DNA of 64,000 bases from Odiellus spinosus (taxonomy: Eukaryota; Arthropoda; Arachnida; Opiliones; Phalangiidae): positions 32,093,458 to 32,157,457 of the forward strand of contig OY987225.1 of the NCBI GenBank assembly GCA_963920705.1, in the 5' to 3' direction. Numbering within the stretch: the first letter of the stretch is position 1; each line of letters starts with the position of its first letter. Positions 40,488 to 51,367 of the stretch are shown here, one piece after another. A program made the translations under genes and the position numbers. The notes under the pieces were generated by a model, which worked only from the letters and a program-made list of their open reading frames with translations, was not told the DNA's origin and did not search any database.

Positions 40488-40590
40488 TTTGTACGGGAAA
40501 GATGAGCGACTTTTTCACAAAGTTAAACCTTTCCCTATTGTCAAGGTTGGTCTAATGACGATAAATATTACTCTAGAGTAATTTTGTAAA

Positions 40591-40729
40591 TATGGTTTAA
40601 AACTAGAAATAAATTTAAAACTTACCATCAAAATAGGCTTAGCTGGATTCATGGAGATGGTCGCTAAGTTCAGCTGATATCTCCATCAATCCAGCTAAGC
40701 CTATTTTGATTAGGACTATTTAAACCATA
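40591..40729. mobile_element. Fold-back element, complete copy
   Basis: Outer arms TATGGTTTAAA / TTTAAACCATA; inner arms about 32 bp long (ATCAAAATAGGCTTAGCTGG then ATTCATGGAGAT, 40628-40659) almost perfectly inverted at 40679-40710. Partial relatives lie at 10196-10235, 14412-14430 and within 18504-18831. Confidence 0.85.
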
Positions 40730-41282
40730 AAGATTCGATTTAAAATCACCCTTTAACGACAAACACAATTTGTGTAAAATATTCATTAGAACAACTTTGA
40801 CAATATCAACTGGCATGCAAACCAATTATCACGTTTTAGCCCATCAATCAAAATCATATTTTTGTAAAAATTAATAGTAGTTATATGTTATCACTGTTTG
40901 AACACCTTTGAAAATGTTTCAAGTACCTTACTAGTTAATATATAAGGTACCTAATCGTAACACACATTTTCTTATCATCTCCAACCTTGATTTTGTATCG
41001 GGTTCTTTTATAAGTTAACTACTCGGAGATAAACCATATTTTTAGATCATTCTCTATATTAACGAAAGCGATCCCATTGTGTTATCAAGGTCTGCTGTAA
41101 TTAAAACGGACTTTGAATTCTGACAATCTTTTTCGACCAAAGATAAAATAATTCGTTACGAAATTAGGTTGTTGGAAAAGATTTTAGAAAAACGGCTTCG
41201 TTTCGATTGGTAAGAAGAGAGTTTCGTAATAATTGTCAAATTTAAATTTAAATCTAATTTTATTTTATTTAGATCTCGAAGA

Positions 41283-43031
41283 ATGGGTCGATTTTTGGGT
41301 ATTGACTTTATTCCAAAAGATGTTCCGTTAGATAGACGTTTACAAGCGATTTTGGTTGGTTCCTACTTAAATTTCTTTCTCTTCGTGGGTCCATTATCGA
41401 TAGTGGTCTTGTTTTACGTCTTATTCTTCACTTCTTATTATCACTACGCCATTTTCTATTTGATTTGGTACTTGTACGACCATAAAACCCACGAACAAGG
41501 CGGTAGACCCCTACGTTTCGTCCGACGTTTTTACTTATGGAACTATCTTCGGGATTATTTCCCGATTAAGTTGGTTAAAACGTGCGATTTAGATCCTCAA
41601 CAGAACTACATTTTCGGGTACCATCCTCACGGTTTCTTGGCCATAGGAGGCGTGGTTTCGTTTTGTTCTTCGGCATGCGGATTTGACCTCAAGTTTCCCG
41701 GTATTATACCGAGGTTCTTGGGACTCGCGGGATGGTTTAGGTTGCCCTTTACCAGAGAAGTCGCCTTGAGTATGGGTGAGTTTAATTATCTCTCTCTCCA
41801 TTTATAATGGATTTAAAATTATCTTGTATGATTTATTATCGAAGTTATACCTAAATAGTTAGGGAAAGGTTACGTAAAGGTCAGGGAATTTACAAAAAGA
41901 TAACACTGTAATCGTGAAAAGGAATTGATATACCAAATTGATATAGAAAAAAAGTTAAATATGCAAAGAAAAAGCTGGAATTTTGAAATATTAAGTTGTC
42001 TTTGAATAGGCCTAATTATTTTATTTCTTTACAGGTTGTTGCTCGGTAACAAAGGAGAGTATTAATCACATATTGCGAAAAGAGGGACCCGGTTATTCCG
42101 TAGTTCTTCCCATCGGAGGAGCGGCGGAGGTATTTCTATACAATTTTAACACTTTTAAAGTGAAGACACGAAACCTGTCACTCGTTTCGACCAACTTGTC
42201 AAAATGATCTTGGGAATTCAAGTTTTTACATACGCGTGACGTCGATTTTACTTTTCATTTCAATACGCCCCATACTAATAAAAACGTTCGTTCTTTCAGA
42301 TGTTGGAGGCTCATCCTGGAGTGGTTAGATTGAAATTGAAAGATCGTAAAGGTTTCATTCGAAGAGCCATAATATCCGGGTAAGTTAATATTTAAAAGGT
42401 ATCGAGCAACTAACCATAATTTTTTATTTTTTTACACGCAGGGCTTACTTGGTTCCCGTTTTCGGATTCGGTGAAAACGAGGTTTACAACCAAGTAAGCA
42501 ACCCTGAAGGCTCGATCCTTAGATATCTACAAACAATTGCCAAAAAAGCCTTGGGTTTTTACCCCGTTTTAATTTACGGTCGTGGTATGCTTCAAAACAA
42601 CTTTGGTATCTTACCATTCAGGAAACCAATCACTGTTGTTGGTGAGTATAAAGCCGCGTTCACACTAGAAACTTTGAAACCCCTTTTAAACCGTTTTGGA
42701 AAGGTCAAATGATATAGTTTAAGGGTCACCCGTGTAGATTTTGAACAAGAAAACCGATAAATATCTCGAAGAGTCGATTTGAACATTGGAAACAGTTTGA
42801 AAACGGTTTCAAAGTGTCAAGCGTGAAGTGATATGACATCATTTAGGCTTATAAACAACGCGTTCGATAAATCTTTTAGTTGGTAAGCCAATTCCGGTCG
42901 AACAATGGCCAAATCCTGGCGAAAAGGATGTAGATAGGCTTCACGAACTTTACCTCACGGAATTAAGAAAACTATTTGATACCCATAAAGCACGGTATGA
43001 TCTACCCAGAATTCAAATGGAATTTACGTAA
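41283..43031 (+). CDS. DGAT2/MOGAT-family acyltransferase 1
   Basis: Diacylglycerol/monoacylglycerol O-acyltransferase family: transfers an acyl group from acyl-CoA to an acylglycerol (or related alcohol) at the ER membrane, making neutral lipid. Exons 41283-41775, 42035-42129, 42300-42379, 42442-42641, 42880-43031 give 339 residues, close to the family norm. The sequence shows an N-terminal PLDRR motif, a hydrophobic hairpin (about residues 25-65), RDYFP (YFP 92-94), HPHG at 114-117, LPIGGAAE, RKGFIRRAI, FGFGENE and PFRKPITVV. A 5' UTR exon probably ends at a donor near 41209 and joins 41273; no ATG lies just upstream, so the start is MGRFLG. Introns after SMG and after GGAAE distinguish it from the three minus-strand copies. 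Whether it is DGAT, MGAT or wax synthase cannot be told. Confidence 0.93.
42652..42830. mobile_element. Fold-back element in intron 4 of acyltransferase 1
   Basis: GCGTTCACACTAGAAACTTT then GAAACC at the left is inverted as GGTTTCAAAGTGTCAAGCGT then GAA at the right. A related copy is at 12195-12355. Confidence 0.75.
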
Positions 43032-43926
43032 AAACAAACGTATCTTTTACGTAATAACTCTGGTAAAATGGAGAGCTAAAGGTATTTTAAAATTGAATCA
43101 ATTTATCGTATGATATTTTGGAATCTTTTGTTGGCTGAATTTTCTGCCTCTTTTTAGTTATAAATTCATATTTCTAAAGTTTTTACGTTTTAATCACCAA
43201 AAAACATTAATTTTAGAAATAATTTTATACCGGTTATGTAATAAATTTAGTAAAATTTATTTCGTCCAAAATAAAAATATAATATTATCAAAAATTAATC
43301 ACGAATTGAAATATAAAATTCTCCGTGAAGGGTACTAACGGAACCTAAGTTCTATCTAAATTAGATTAAATTTATTCTTGATAATATTTTGTTTCTCATC
43401 GAGTCATTGTACGAGTTAATTATGTTCGAGTATAATGTTTCGGCTCTATGACGTCGTTTCTTATCAAAATAAGAGCCTTTACAATCTTCAATTTTGATTG
43501 GCTCTCTCTTTTAAATTGAAGATAAACAATAGTTTTGCTTTTTTCTCTAACGCAGTGAGTATAACAACACTATGAACTCTCAAGATACAACGTTTCTTTT
43601 AGAGCCATATTATTTTAAATGTTTTAAGTTCCTTAAATCGTAATTTTAGAGGCCACTTCTCAAAGTCTCAAGTAGGCAGTTGCCTGTCGCATTAGCGTCG
43701 CCATTTGTTTATGACAATAAGTTCAATAACATCCAACTTGTACTTCGATAAGAATCTAGAGACTAGAGCCTGGCTTCTTATAAAATATACCAAATATTGT
43801 TGACAATATAAAATCAATTTGTTAGAAAAGGTGCGGAAAAAGGTAAGCGAACTTTGCAATAATTTGAATTTAAAAGTTTGGTGAATTATACCAATTTCTT
43901 AATTAAATGTTTTTAGAACTTAATTA
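43032..43926. other. Intergenic: 3' end of acyltransferase 1 and promoter of acyltransferase 2
   Basis: An AATAAA at 43240-43245 may end the first gene. A 5' UTR exon for the second gene probably ends at the GTAAGC donor at 43843 and joins an acceptor TTTTTAG just before the ATG. No other gene is seen. Confidence 0.55.
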
Positions 43927-45248
43927 ATGTTGGGTGACGGTGGTATATCGTTCGAAACAATGATGCAAACCTTTTGCGCGACTCTCTACGTGTGCGGTTT
44001 CGTTCTTGTGGGTCCTTTGACGGTGATTTCGTTATTCTACATCTTGTTCTTCACCTCTTACTACAAATATGTCATTTTGTACTTTATCTGGTATCTTTAT
44101 GATTACAAAACCCACGAAAAAGGTGGTCGACTACTAAGTTTCTTTCGACAGGATTTTTGGGTGTGGAATTACATTCGAGATTACTTTCCGATAAAATTGG
44201 TTAAAACTTGCGATTTAGATCCCAAACAAAACTATTTTTTCGGGTATCATCCTCACGGTTTCATTGCCTTTGGAGGAATGGTATCTTTTAGTTCTTCGGC
44301 TTGCGGTTTTGGTCGCAAGTTTCCCGGTATCGTACCGAGGGTTTTGGGAGTAGCTGGTTGGTTCCGTTGGCCGTTACTGAGGGAAATTGCGCTGAGCATC
44401 GGTAAGTACTTATCTATTTCTTAGAATTTTTGCGTCTTAAGCCTGTCTATTTCCGATTCCTATTAAGCCTAAGCCTATTTCCAATTCCTACTAAGCCTAA
44501 GCCTATTTCCAATTCTTATTAAGCCTAAGCATATTTCTAATTTGTTTCGAGGTTGTTGCTCCGTAACGAAGACCAGTATAGATCGTTTATTTCGTGACGG
44601 TTTCTCGGTGATGACACCGATTGGTGGAGTTTATGAGACATTAGAAGCCCGTCCTGGAGACGTAAAATTGAAGCTGAAGAATCGTAAAGGTTTCGTTAGA
44701 AGAGCCATAATAAACGGGTAAGTTTATTTATGGAATTTTTCCAGTACGTGTTGCTCCGACTGATCAATTAAAAATACAGTGGTCCGGGATCAGTCGAGTC
44801 AGCAAAAAATGTATTATTTTTTAGGCTTAACTATCTTCATTGTCGCACACGCAGGGCGCACTTGGTTCCCGTATTCGGGTTCGGTGAAAACGAAGTTTAC
44901 AATCAAGTTAAAAGCCCCGAAGGTTCAATCCTTCGATATATACAAACTATCTTCAAGAAAACAGTGGGTTTTTATCCAGTTTTAGTTTACGGTCGTGGTA
45001 TTGTTCTACCATTCAGGAAACCAATCACGGTCGTTGGTGAGTAAAATTAAATGAGACTTTGAATAACTTTTAAAATAATTAACATAAACCTTTTAGTTGG
45101 TAAACCAATTCCGGTTGACACATGGCCCAATCCTTCCGATATGGATATAGATATTATTCACGAATTGTATCTAAAGGAATTGAATGAACTCTTTGAGACC
45201 CATAAAGGCCGGTATAATATGCGCAATATACAAATGGAATTTATCTAA
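43927..45248 (+). CDS. DGAT2/MOGAT-family acyltransferase 2 (shortened)
   Basis: Paralogue of the upstream gene. Exons 43927-44401, 44552-44717, 44855-45036, 45097-45248 give 324 residues. It keeps RDYFPIKLVKT, HPHG (108-111), RKGFVRRAI and FGFGENEVYNQV, and the C-terminal helix region. Three differences matter. The usual PLxRR N-terminus is replaced by MLGDGGISFETMMQTFC. GGAAE is replaced by GGVYE. The block between GRG and PFRKP is six residues shorter (GRGIVLPFRKP). It also lacks the intron after GGAAE. The frame is intact and splice sites are good, so it is probably expressed, but its activity may have changed. Its last intron is in the same place and phase as in all five copies. Confidence 0.9.
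44440..44546. repeat. 32-bp tandem repeat in intron 1 of acyltransferase 2
   Basis: About 3.5 copies of TTAAGCCTAAGCCTATTTCC plus AATTCCTA. It fills most of the 150-bp intron. Confidence 0.88.
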
Positions 45249-45593
45249 AAATCGTAATTTTTAATGAGAAACGCGTTTGCCAAATACCGTAAAGGCAATT
45301 TTAATTAACAAGACAATTAAGATTATCACGTATTTTTTACATCAGCATATTTTACAATATATAAGAAAAATAATATATCTCTGATATTATTTTACAAGTG
45401 ATATAATTAGTTCAAATCCGGGTAATTGTAAAAATACTTTTTATTTCTTCCATAAGATGTTAAAATAATAACACGGGTAAAGGATGATTTACTTGTGATA
45501 AAAACTAACATTTTTATTCAAAAATATATTTGATTTGGTTTTTATCGTGACTAAAATTAGAATTCAATCTCGAACGCAAATGGAAACGCTTGT
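45249..45593. other. Convergent intergenic region, acyltransferases 2 and 3
   Basis: About 345 bp of AT-rich 3' flank between two tail-to-tail genes. It marks the point where array orientation flips. Nothing else is seen. Confidence 0.6.
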
Positions 45594-47401
45594 TTAATTG
45601 ATAACCAACGTTTCGTCTCCGTAACCGTATTTGTCTTTATGTTCGTTGAATAATTCCGTCAAAGACTTCAAATATTTTTCATGGATTTCGTTGACCAATT
45701 GCTCCGATGGGTTCACCACTTTATCCAAGTAAATCGGTTTACCGACTGAAATTAAGATTTTTTTTAAATTTTGTTTAGTGTTTAGTAATTTCGTGTTGTT
45801 TTCAACTAACCTACTGTGTAGATGGGTTTTCTGAAAGGTAAGTAACCGTAACTGTATTGGAAAACACCACGACCGCGAATAATCGGTAACGACACGCCCA
45901 TTTTTTTCGTCAGCTTGTCTTGAAAGTATCTTAACCAGGAACCATCGGGATTATCAACTTGCTGGTATAAATCGTTTTCGCCGAAGGAATAAATGGGTAC
46001 CAACGAAGCTCTACATTCAAATTAAAGAGAAGGTTCAGGTACGTTATTTCTAAAATTTCAATTTGATTATCAAAACGTCGGGGTGGGTATACTTTACAAA
46101 TAATAGCCAATTCCACTGGGTGCTCTTAGAGCGAGAGAAATCACTATGAGAGCAACTTTTCTATTCATCTGTCAAGCGGGCAAATTTTATTACTCTTTCT
46201 TTTTCGAGAGAGCAACCGAAAAATACCACTTTTCTCATTGATTTGATTTGGGGAATGTAAATTTTACTTAGGCAAGAGCAATTAGCTTTTCAGCGAGATT
46301 CAGAGCAGTCTGAGAATGGTCCAGTGGAATTTTCTATATAAGTTAACCTAGGTGAAGAGCGCTTTAGAATGTGACGTCACCAGTCGTCAAAGCAAGACTT
46401 TTAAAACCTACGTCGTCATAACTGATATAACTCTCAATATAAAGTGAAATAAACAACATACCCGTGAATCAAAGCCAGTTTGACAAAACCTTTCCTCCTC
46501 TTAATAGTCAAAACACATTTTTTGGGGTGACTATCTAACGCTTCGGCTGCGCCCCCGACAACCAGAACCGCCGCGTTTCCTGCCCCTTCTTGACTTATTA
46601 AGTATTCGATTGATTCCCTAGTCGAGGCGACACACCCCATTGCTAGGAAAAAATCGCGATGGAATGGAAACATAAACTGTCCCTCTAAAGTAATTAGACG
46701 CGAAGTTAGGCCCGGAAATTTCTTGCTGAAATCGTTGGCTTCCGTAGAGAAGTTGCAAAAAGCCCCGGTACACATAATTCCGTGTGGATGGTAACCGAAA
46801 ATGTAGTTACGATTCGGCGCCAATTCCGATGTTTTGATCAAATGAACCGGGAAGTAATCTCTGAACCATCTAATGGAATCAAAAATGATCAATGGGTTAT
46901 GATGGTTAAAACAAACTAACAAATGAAGGTCACGATGACCACGCTTACTTCCACATAACGCAATGCCTCGCCCAATTGAACTTGCGCCCTCCTTTATTGC
47001 ATATATTTCGATCGGTCCAAAACCACGTTAAATAAATTACAGGGATGTAGTGCAAGTATTTCGTGAAAAAGAATAAATAGATGCACAAGAAAATTCCTCC
47101 GAAGGCGAAAAATAAAAAGCACGATGCGAAAGCCAGAACGGAGAAGGTTTGCAACCTAAATTAAAAAATATATAAATTATATAATGAGTTCCAAATTAAT
47201 TTTGTTCGGTTTGTTTTCATTCATAATTATAAGGACATTTCAATTGTTTTTTCGGTATTTACCTTCTCGCGAATGGAATTTGCAATGGGGCGAACTCTAC
47301 GCCCATCACTTTTGTCCTAAAAATTAAACCTTAATTAGGATTCGTAGTTAAAATTTAAATGTAATTAAATTATACCCATGAGTCTCGGTGTCCGAATCCA
47401 T
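45594..47401 (-). CDS. DGAT2/MOGAT-family acyltransferase 3
   Basis: Minus-strand member of the array. Exons (5' to 3'): 47401-47376, 47316-47263, 47155-46949, 46869-46462, 46010-45811, 45745-45594, giving 348 residues. The start is in a 26-nt first coding exon (MDSDTETHG) joined in phase 2. Then come GVEFAPL, a hydrophobic hairpin (about 33-70), [15 protein letters not shown] 123-126, [38 protein letters not shown] and GYLPFRKPI. These match vertebrate DGAT2 ([17 protein letters not shown]) better than the two plus-strand copies do. It alone has an intron inside the RRLQT motif. The substrate is not determined. Confidence 0.93.
46011..46461 (-). other. Intron 4 of acyltransferase 3, longer than in sister genes
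   Basis: 451 bp between the HG and A codons, compared with about 60-140 bp at the same position in sister copies. It includes GC-richer, AGAGCG/AGAGCA-rich sequence (46115-46340) suggestive of an inserted repeat, with no inverted repeats that I can define. Confidence 0.5.
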
Positions 47402-47911
47402 TTCAATATTCTACATACGAGACGAGATTCGGAAATCTGAACACCTAAAATGAGGATTATTCTCTTCGAGATAGCTAGACTTGACGTTATCTTATTATAA
47501 GTCCTCCAAAATTTAAGGTTATGATAAGAAATTATAGAGAGTACTTCGGCGGCTTATATATAGATTGGTGATAACAAGTGTATAATATGAAATTACACTA
47601 ACAATTTATTTTTTCTATCATATTATTGGCGATAATGCTTCAAATTTCTGAGACAAAAACCCTAATGTTATGTTGTGAAATAGCCAGGGGCGTGCCAAGG
47701 TTTTTAGGACATCAAGGGGACTGCGATATTGAACAAAAGTACTGGGGCATTTGCCCCCGTGGTTGGAATGACACTGAAATTAGGGAAATGGGCTCATAAG
47801 TGATATCAACAAGTTCAGTAGAGTAAAAATTTATTGTTTTTTTTTTTGAGGCACAATTAACAAATATAAAATACTGAATGACAAAGGTTAAAATTGTGGG
47901 TACATTTATTT
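47402..47911. other. Intergenic between acyltransferases 3 and 4
   Basis: Short spacer holding the promoter of gene 3 and the 3' flank of gene 4. The segment around 47688-47765 (GCCAGGGGCGTGCCAAGG) is GC-richer than the rest and may be repeat-derived. Confidence 0.5.
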
Positions 47912-49564
47912 TTAATTAATAACCAACGTTTGGTCTTTCATGCCATATTTGGCTTTATGTTCGTCGAATAATTCCGTCAATGACTTCAAGTACTTCTCGT
48001 GAACTTCGGTGACTAGTTCTTCACTCGCGTGGGGTACTTTATCCAAGTAGATAGGTTTACCAACTGAAAACGCAAAATTTATGCTTGAAACTAAGTACTT
48101 TAATAAAATAAGTCAACGTCACCTTGAGACTTACCAACGGTGTTGATTGGCGCTCGGAAAGGCAAGTAACCGACGTTGTATTGAAAGATACCACGTCCAC
48201 AGAATAGTGGTAAAGATATTCCCATCTTTTTCGTCAACTTATCTTGAAAGTATCTCAACCATGAACCATCAGGATTGTCAACTTGCTTGAAGAGGTCGTT
48301 CTCGCCGAAGGAATACACCGGTACCAAAGATGCTCTTTTGAAATGATATTGGTGTTAAAATTTAGTTTAAGAAGTAATATCTTTAACCTCCGAATTATGG
48401 TTAAATTCAACTTAAAAATATGATTGGGAAGATTTGAAAATAATTAGGCTTAACTCTTAATTTCGACTCACCCGTGTTTCAAAGCCAATCTAACAAAACC
48501 CTTTCGTCTTTTAATAGTTAAAACGGATTTCTTGTAATGGGCATCTAGGGCCTCTGCCGCACCACCTGATTTTAAAGGAAACGTGAAATGCCAAATTATT
48601 TAAAGGGAAGATGAACCATTAGGTAACGTGACTTTTTAACATACCTATGACTATGACTACAGCGTTTTTGACCCCTTCTTCATTTAGTAAATACTCGATG
48701 CTTTCTCTGGTGGACGCGCACGCCCCAAGAGCCAAATAAAAGTCCCGATGAAATGGAAACATGAATTGACCTTCCAGCGTAATCAACCTCGATGTTAGAC
48801 CCGGAAACTTCTCGTTAAAACCCGTGGCGTCCGTTGAGAAATTACAGAAAGCGCCAGCACACATGATACCATGAGGATGATACCTGTTCAAAAGGTAGCG
48901 TCACGTTATTTTAAACTTAACTTAAATAATTAAAAATAGGATCTCGCGAATATGAAATTTTACATACCCAAATATGTAGTGACGGTTAGGGTCCAACTCT
49001 GACGTTTTAATCAATTGAATTGGGAAATAATCTCTAAACCATCTGACAAAAAAATAGATAACTAGTATTAATATATAAGTTAGAGCGATGTTCATATTGA
49101 CTTACCTCCAAATACGCCATGTTCTCGTCCATTTGAACATGCGTCCACCTTGGTTACAGACATTTCTGTCGGTGAAAAACCAGGTTAGATAGATTACGGG
49201 AATGTAATGCAAGTACGTGGTGAAGAAGAAGAAATAGACGCATAAAGTCACTCCCAAGAAGGCGAAAAATAAAAACGTTGATGAAAAATACCAAGCTCCT
49301 AACGTCTGCAATCTTCTCTGTATAGGGATTTTAAATGGGGCAAACTCAAGCCCTAGAAATTTCCTCCTGAAAATAAATTAAAACTTTAAACCCATTCATT
49401 AATTTATCTTCCAAGATGAATTATACGACAGCCGAAGCGAAGAGAGTCATAATGACCCCAACATTCCTCGGCTATCGTCTGGAAGTTGAATAAATGGAAT
49501 CCAAGACGGAAATTAAAAGTTAATTATATATTAATTACCCAGCTTCTCCGTTTCGCGTCATCAT
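47912..49564 (-). CDS. DGAT2/MOGAT-family acyltransferase 4
   Basis: Exons: 49564-49539, 49366-49106, 49042-48968, 48883-48645, 48565-48472, 48334-48135, 48063-47912, giving 348 residues, exactly as long as gene 3. The ATG is in a 26-nt first exon (MMTRNGEAG). At the place where genes 3 and 5 have an internal Met before G, this gene has Leu, so only the upstream start works. Motifs: [14 protein letters not shown], hydrophobic hairpin, [15 protein letters not shown] 123-126, [31 protein letters not shown]. Its 408-nt core exon (unbroken in genes 3 and 5) is cut by two extra introns, after FG of FGYHPHG and after VIG of the VIGGAAE motif. Confidence 0.93.
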
Positions 49565-49991
49565 ATTTCTTTCTTTCGAAAGAGTTTTGTCGTTTATGTC
49601 TGCGATAGGAAAATCTTCTCGAATTTAACTTTGACCTCTACGATTACCAGACTATCTCATTCCGACTATCGAGTCTTCAAACATACATGTATGTAATTTT
49701 GATAAAAGATTAGAGTGTCAGAAAATGTCGCGTTATTTTTATATTTTCTTGATAAGACTTATTTTCTCTACTGCTAAAGATCTTAGATTAAGTAGGAGTG
49801 GAAACGTTTCTCAATCATCGAAATAAAATATATCCATTCAATTTTTATATATATATATATTTTTAATAATTATTAATAACAATTTTCTTTTAAAAAATAT
49901 ATATTTTAAAAATAATTAACAAATTACGCGAAATACTGATGACTTAGTTGAAAAACTCATTATTATAAAATTAATGTTCGTTAAGTTATGA
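49565..49991. other. Intergenic between acyltransferases 4 and 5
   Basis: AT-rich promoter and 3' flank region with a TATATATATATATA stretch near 49847-49860. No gene seen. Confidence 0.6.
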
Positions 49992-51367
49992 CTAATGTAT
50001 GACTAATGTCTTGTCTTCGTGGCCATACTTGGCTTTGTGTTCGTCGAATAATTTGGTTAATGATTGCAAATATTGTTCGTGAATGTCACTGACAAGTTGT
50101 TCACTCGGTTCAGGAACTTTGTCCAAGTAGATAGGTTTTCCAACTAAATATAAATTAACCTCTTATTAGGATTAATAGGGTTGAAATTTTTATTATAAAA
50201 CAGTTACCGATGGTCCAAATTGGTTTTCTAAATGGTAATGGTCCGACGCTGTATTGAAATACTCCTCGGCCACGTACCAGAGGTAAAGAAACGCCCATAA
50301 TTTTAGTCAATTTATTTTGAATAAATCTCAGCCATGAACCGGAAGGGTTAGGCAACCATTGTTCGTATAAATCATTTTCTCCGAAGGAAAAAACCGGAAC
50401 CAACGATGCCCTATTTAAAGAAATTGTTTTGGAATTATTATACAATGAAGTTCTCTCCGTACGAAATATTCCTAATCATACTAGCGAGGATTACTTACCC
50501 ATGTTTTAAAGCCAGTCTGACAAAACCCTTCCTCCTCTTGATGGTTAATATGGTGTTCTTTGGCGAAGCGTCTAAAGCTTCTTGAGCACCTCCCACTACA
50601 ATAACTACAGCGTTACCTACGCCTTCTTGACTCAGAACGTATTCGATGCTTTCCCTAGTGGACGCTATCGCTCCCATTCCCAAGACGAAATCCCGATGAA
50701 ATGGTACTTGGAAGTTTCCTTCCAAGGTCACCAGTCTGGATGTTAGACCCGGAAACTTCTTACTGAAATCGTTGGCTTCGGTTGAGAAGTTACAGAAAGC
50801 GCCAGCGCACATGATCCCGTGAGGATGGTAACCGAAAACGTAATTTCGATTGGGATCCAAATCGTTCGTTTTGATCAAATGGACGGGAAAGTAATCTCTG
50901 AACCATCTGTCCGAGGGTTAAAATTAAGCCTCGGTCACTTTTGTCTTTTGTATCAAAGACATTTAGAAATTAACGGGACTTACTTCCAAATGTACCATCG
51001 TCTCATCCATTTAATCATCCTGCCACCTCGGTTATATATATTCTTGTCTGTTAGGAACCATGTGAAGTATATTACCGGAAGATATTGCAAATAGTTCGTG
51101 AATAATAACAAGCAGGCGCTAACTAAAATGCCAAAGACCCCGAAGAAAGTCAAAACGGATGTGAAAAAAATTAAAGCGAAGGTTTGAAGACGTCTTTCGA
51201 TTGGTAACTTCAAAGGGGCCCATTCGACGCCCATGAAAGTGGTTCTATAAAAAAGGTGTTGTTATAAATTCTAAGAGAGTTATACGAAAAGAGGAAGTAG
51301 GTATGTCTGTTCAAATCAGAATATTGAAATAATAAAATTACTTGGAAGGAGAGGAATCCATGTCCAT
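49992..51367 (-). CDS. DGAT2/MOGAT-family acyltransferase 5
   Basis: Exons: 51367-51342, 51244-50984, 50906-50499, 50410-50208, 50143-49992, giving 349 residues. The first coding exon is again 26 nt (MDMDSSPSK), phase 2. It encodes [18 protein letters not shown], a hydrophobic hairpin, [15 protein letters not shown] 123-126, [44 protein letters not shown] and [14 protein letters not shown] reads GGAQE here, and one residue is added before NPSGS. It has the simplest intron set of the three minus-strand copies and may be closest to the ancestral layout. Its promoter faces MIPEP. Confidence 0.93.

Larger units (their letters stand above)
33183..40495 (+). other. mbl: Probable long A-rich 3' UTR of mbl
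   Basis: After the stop codon the + strand changes abruptly from T-rich (introns) to A-rich, with countless A runs and AATAAA motifs, and stays so for about 7.3 kb. It then returns to mixed sequence with a G/T-containing stretch near 40490. A cluster of AATAAA at 40455, 40476 and 40482 could be the distal polyadenylation signal. Drosophila mbl also has very long 3' UTRs. No ORF in it has coding character. The end is inferred; internal poly(A) sites are likely. Confidence 0.6.
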
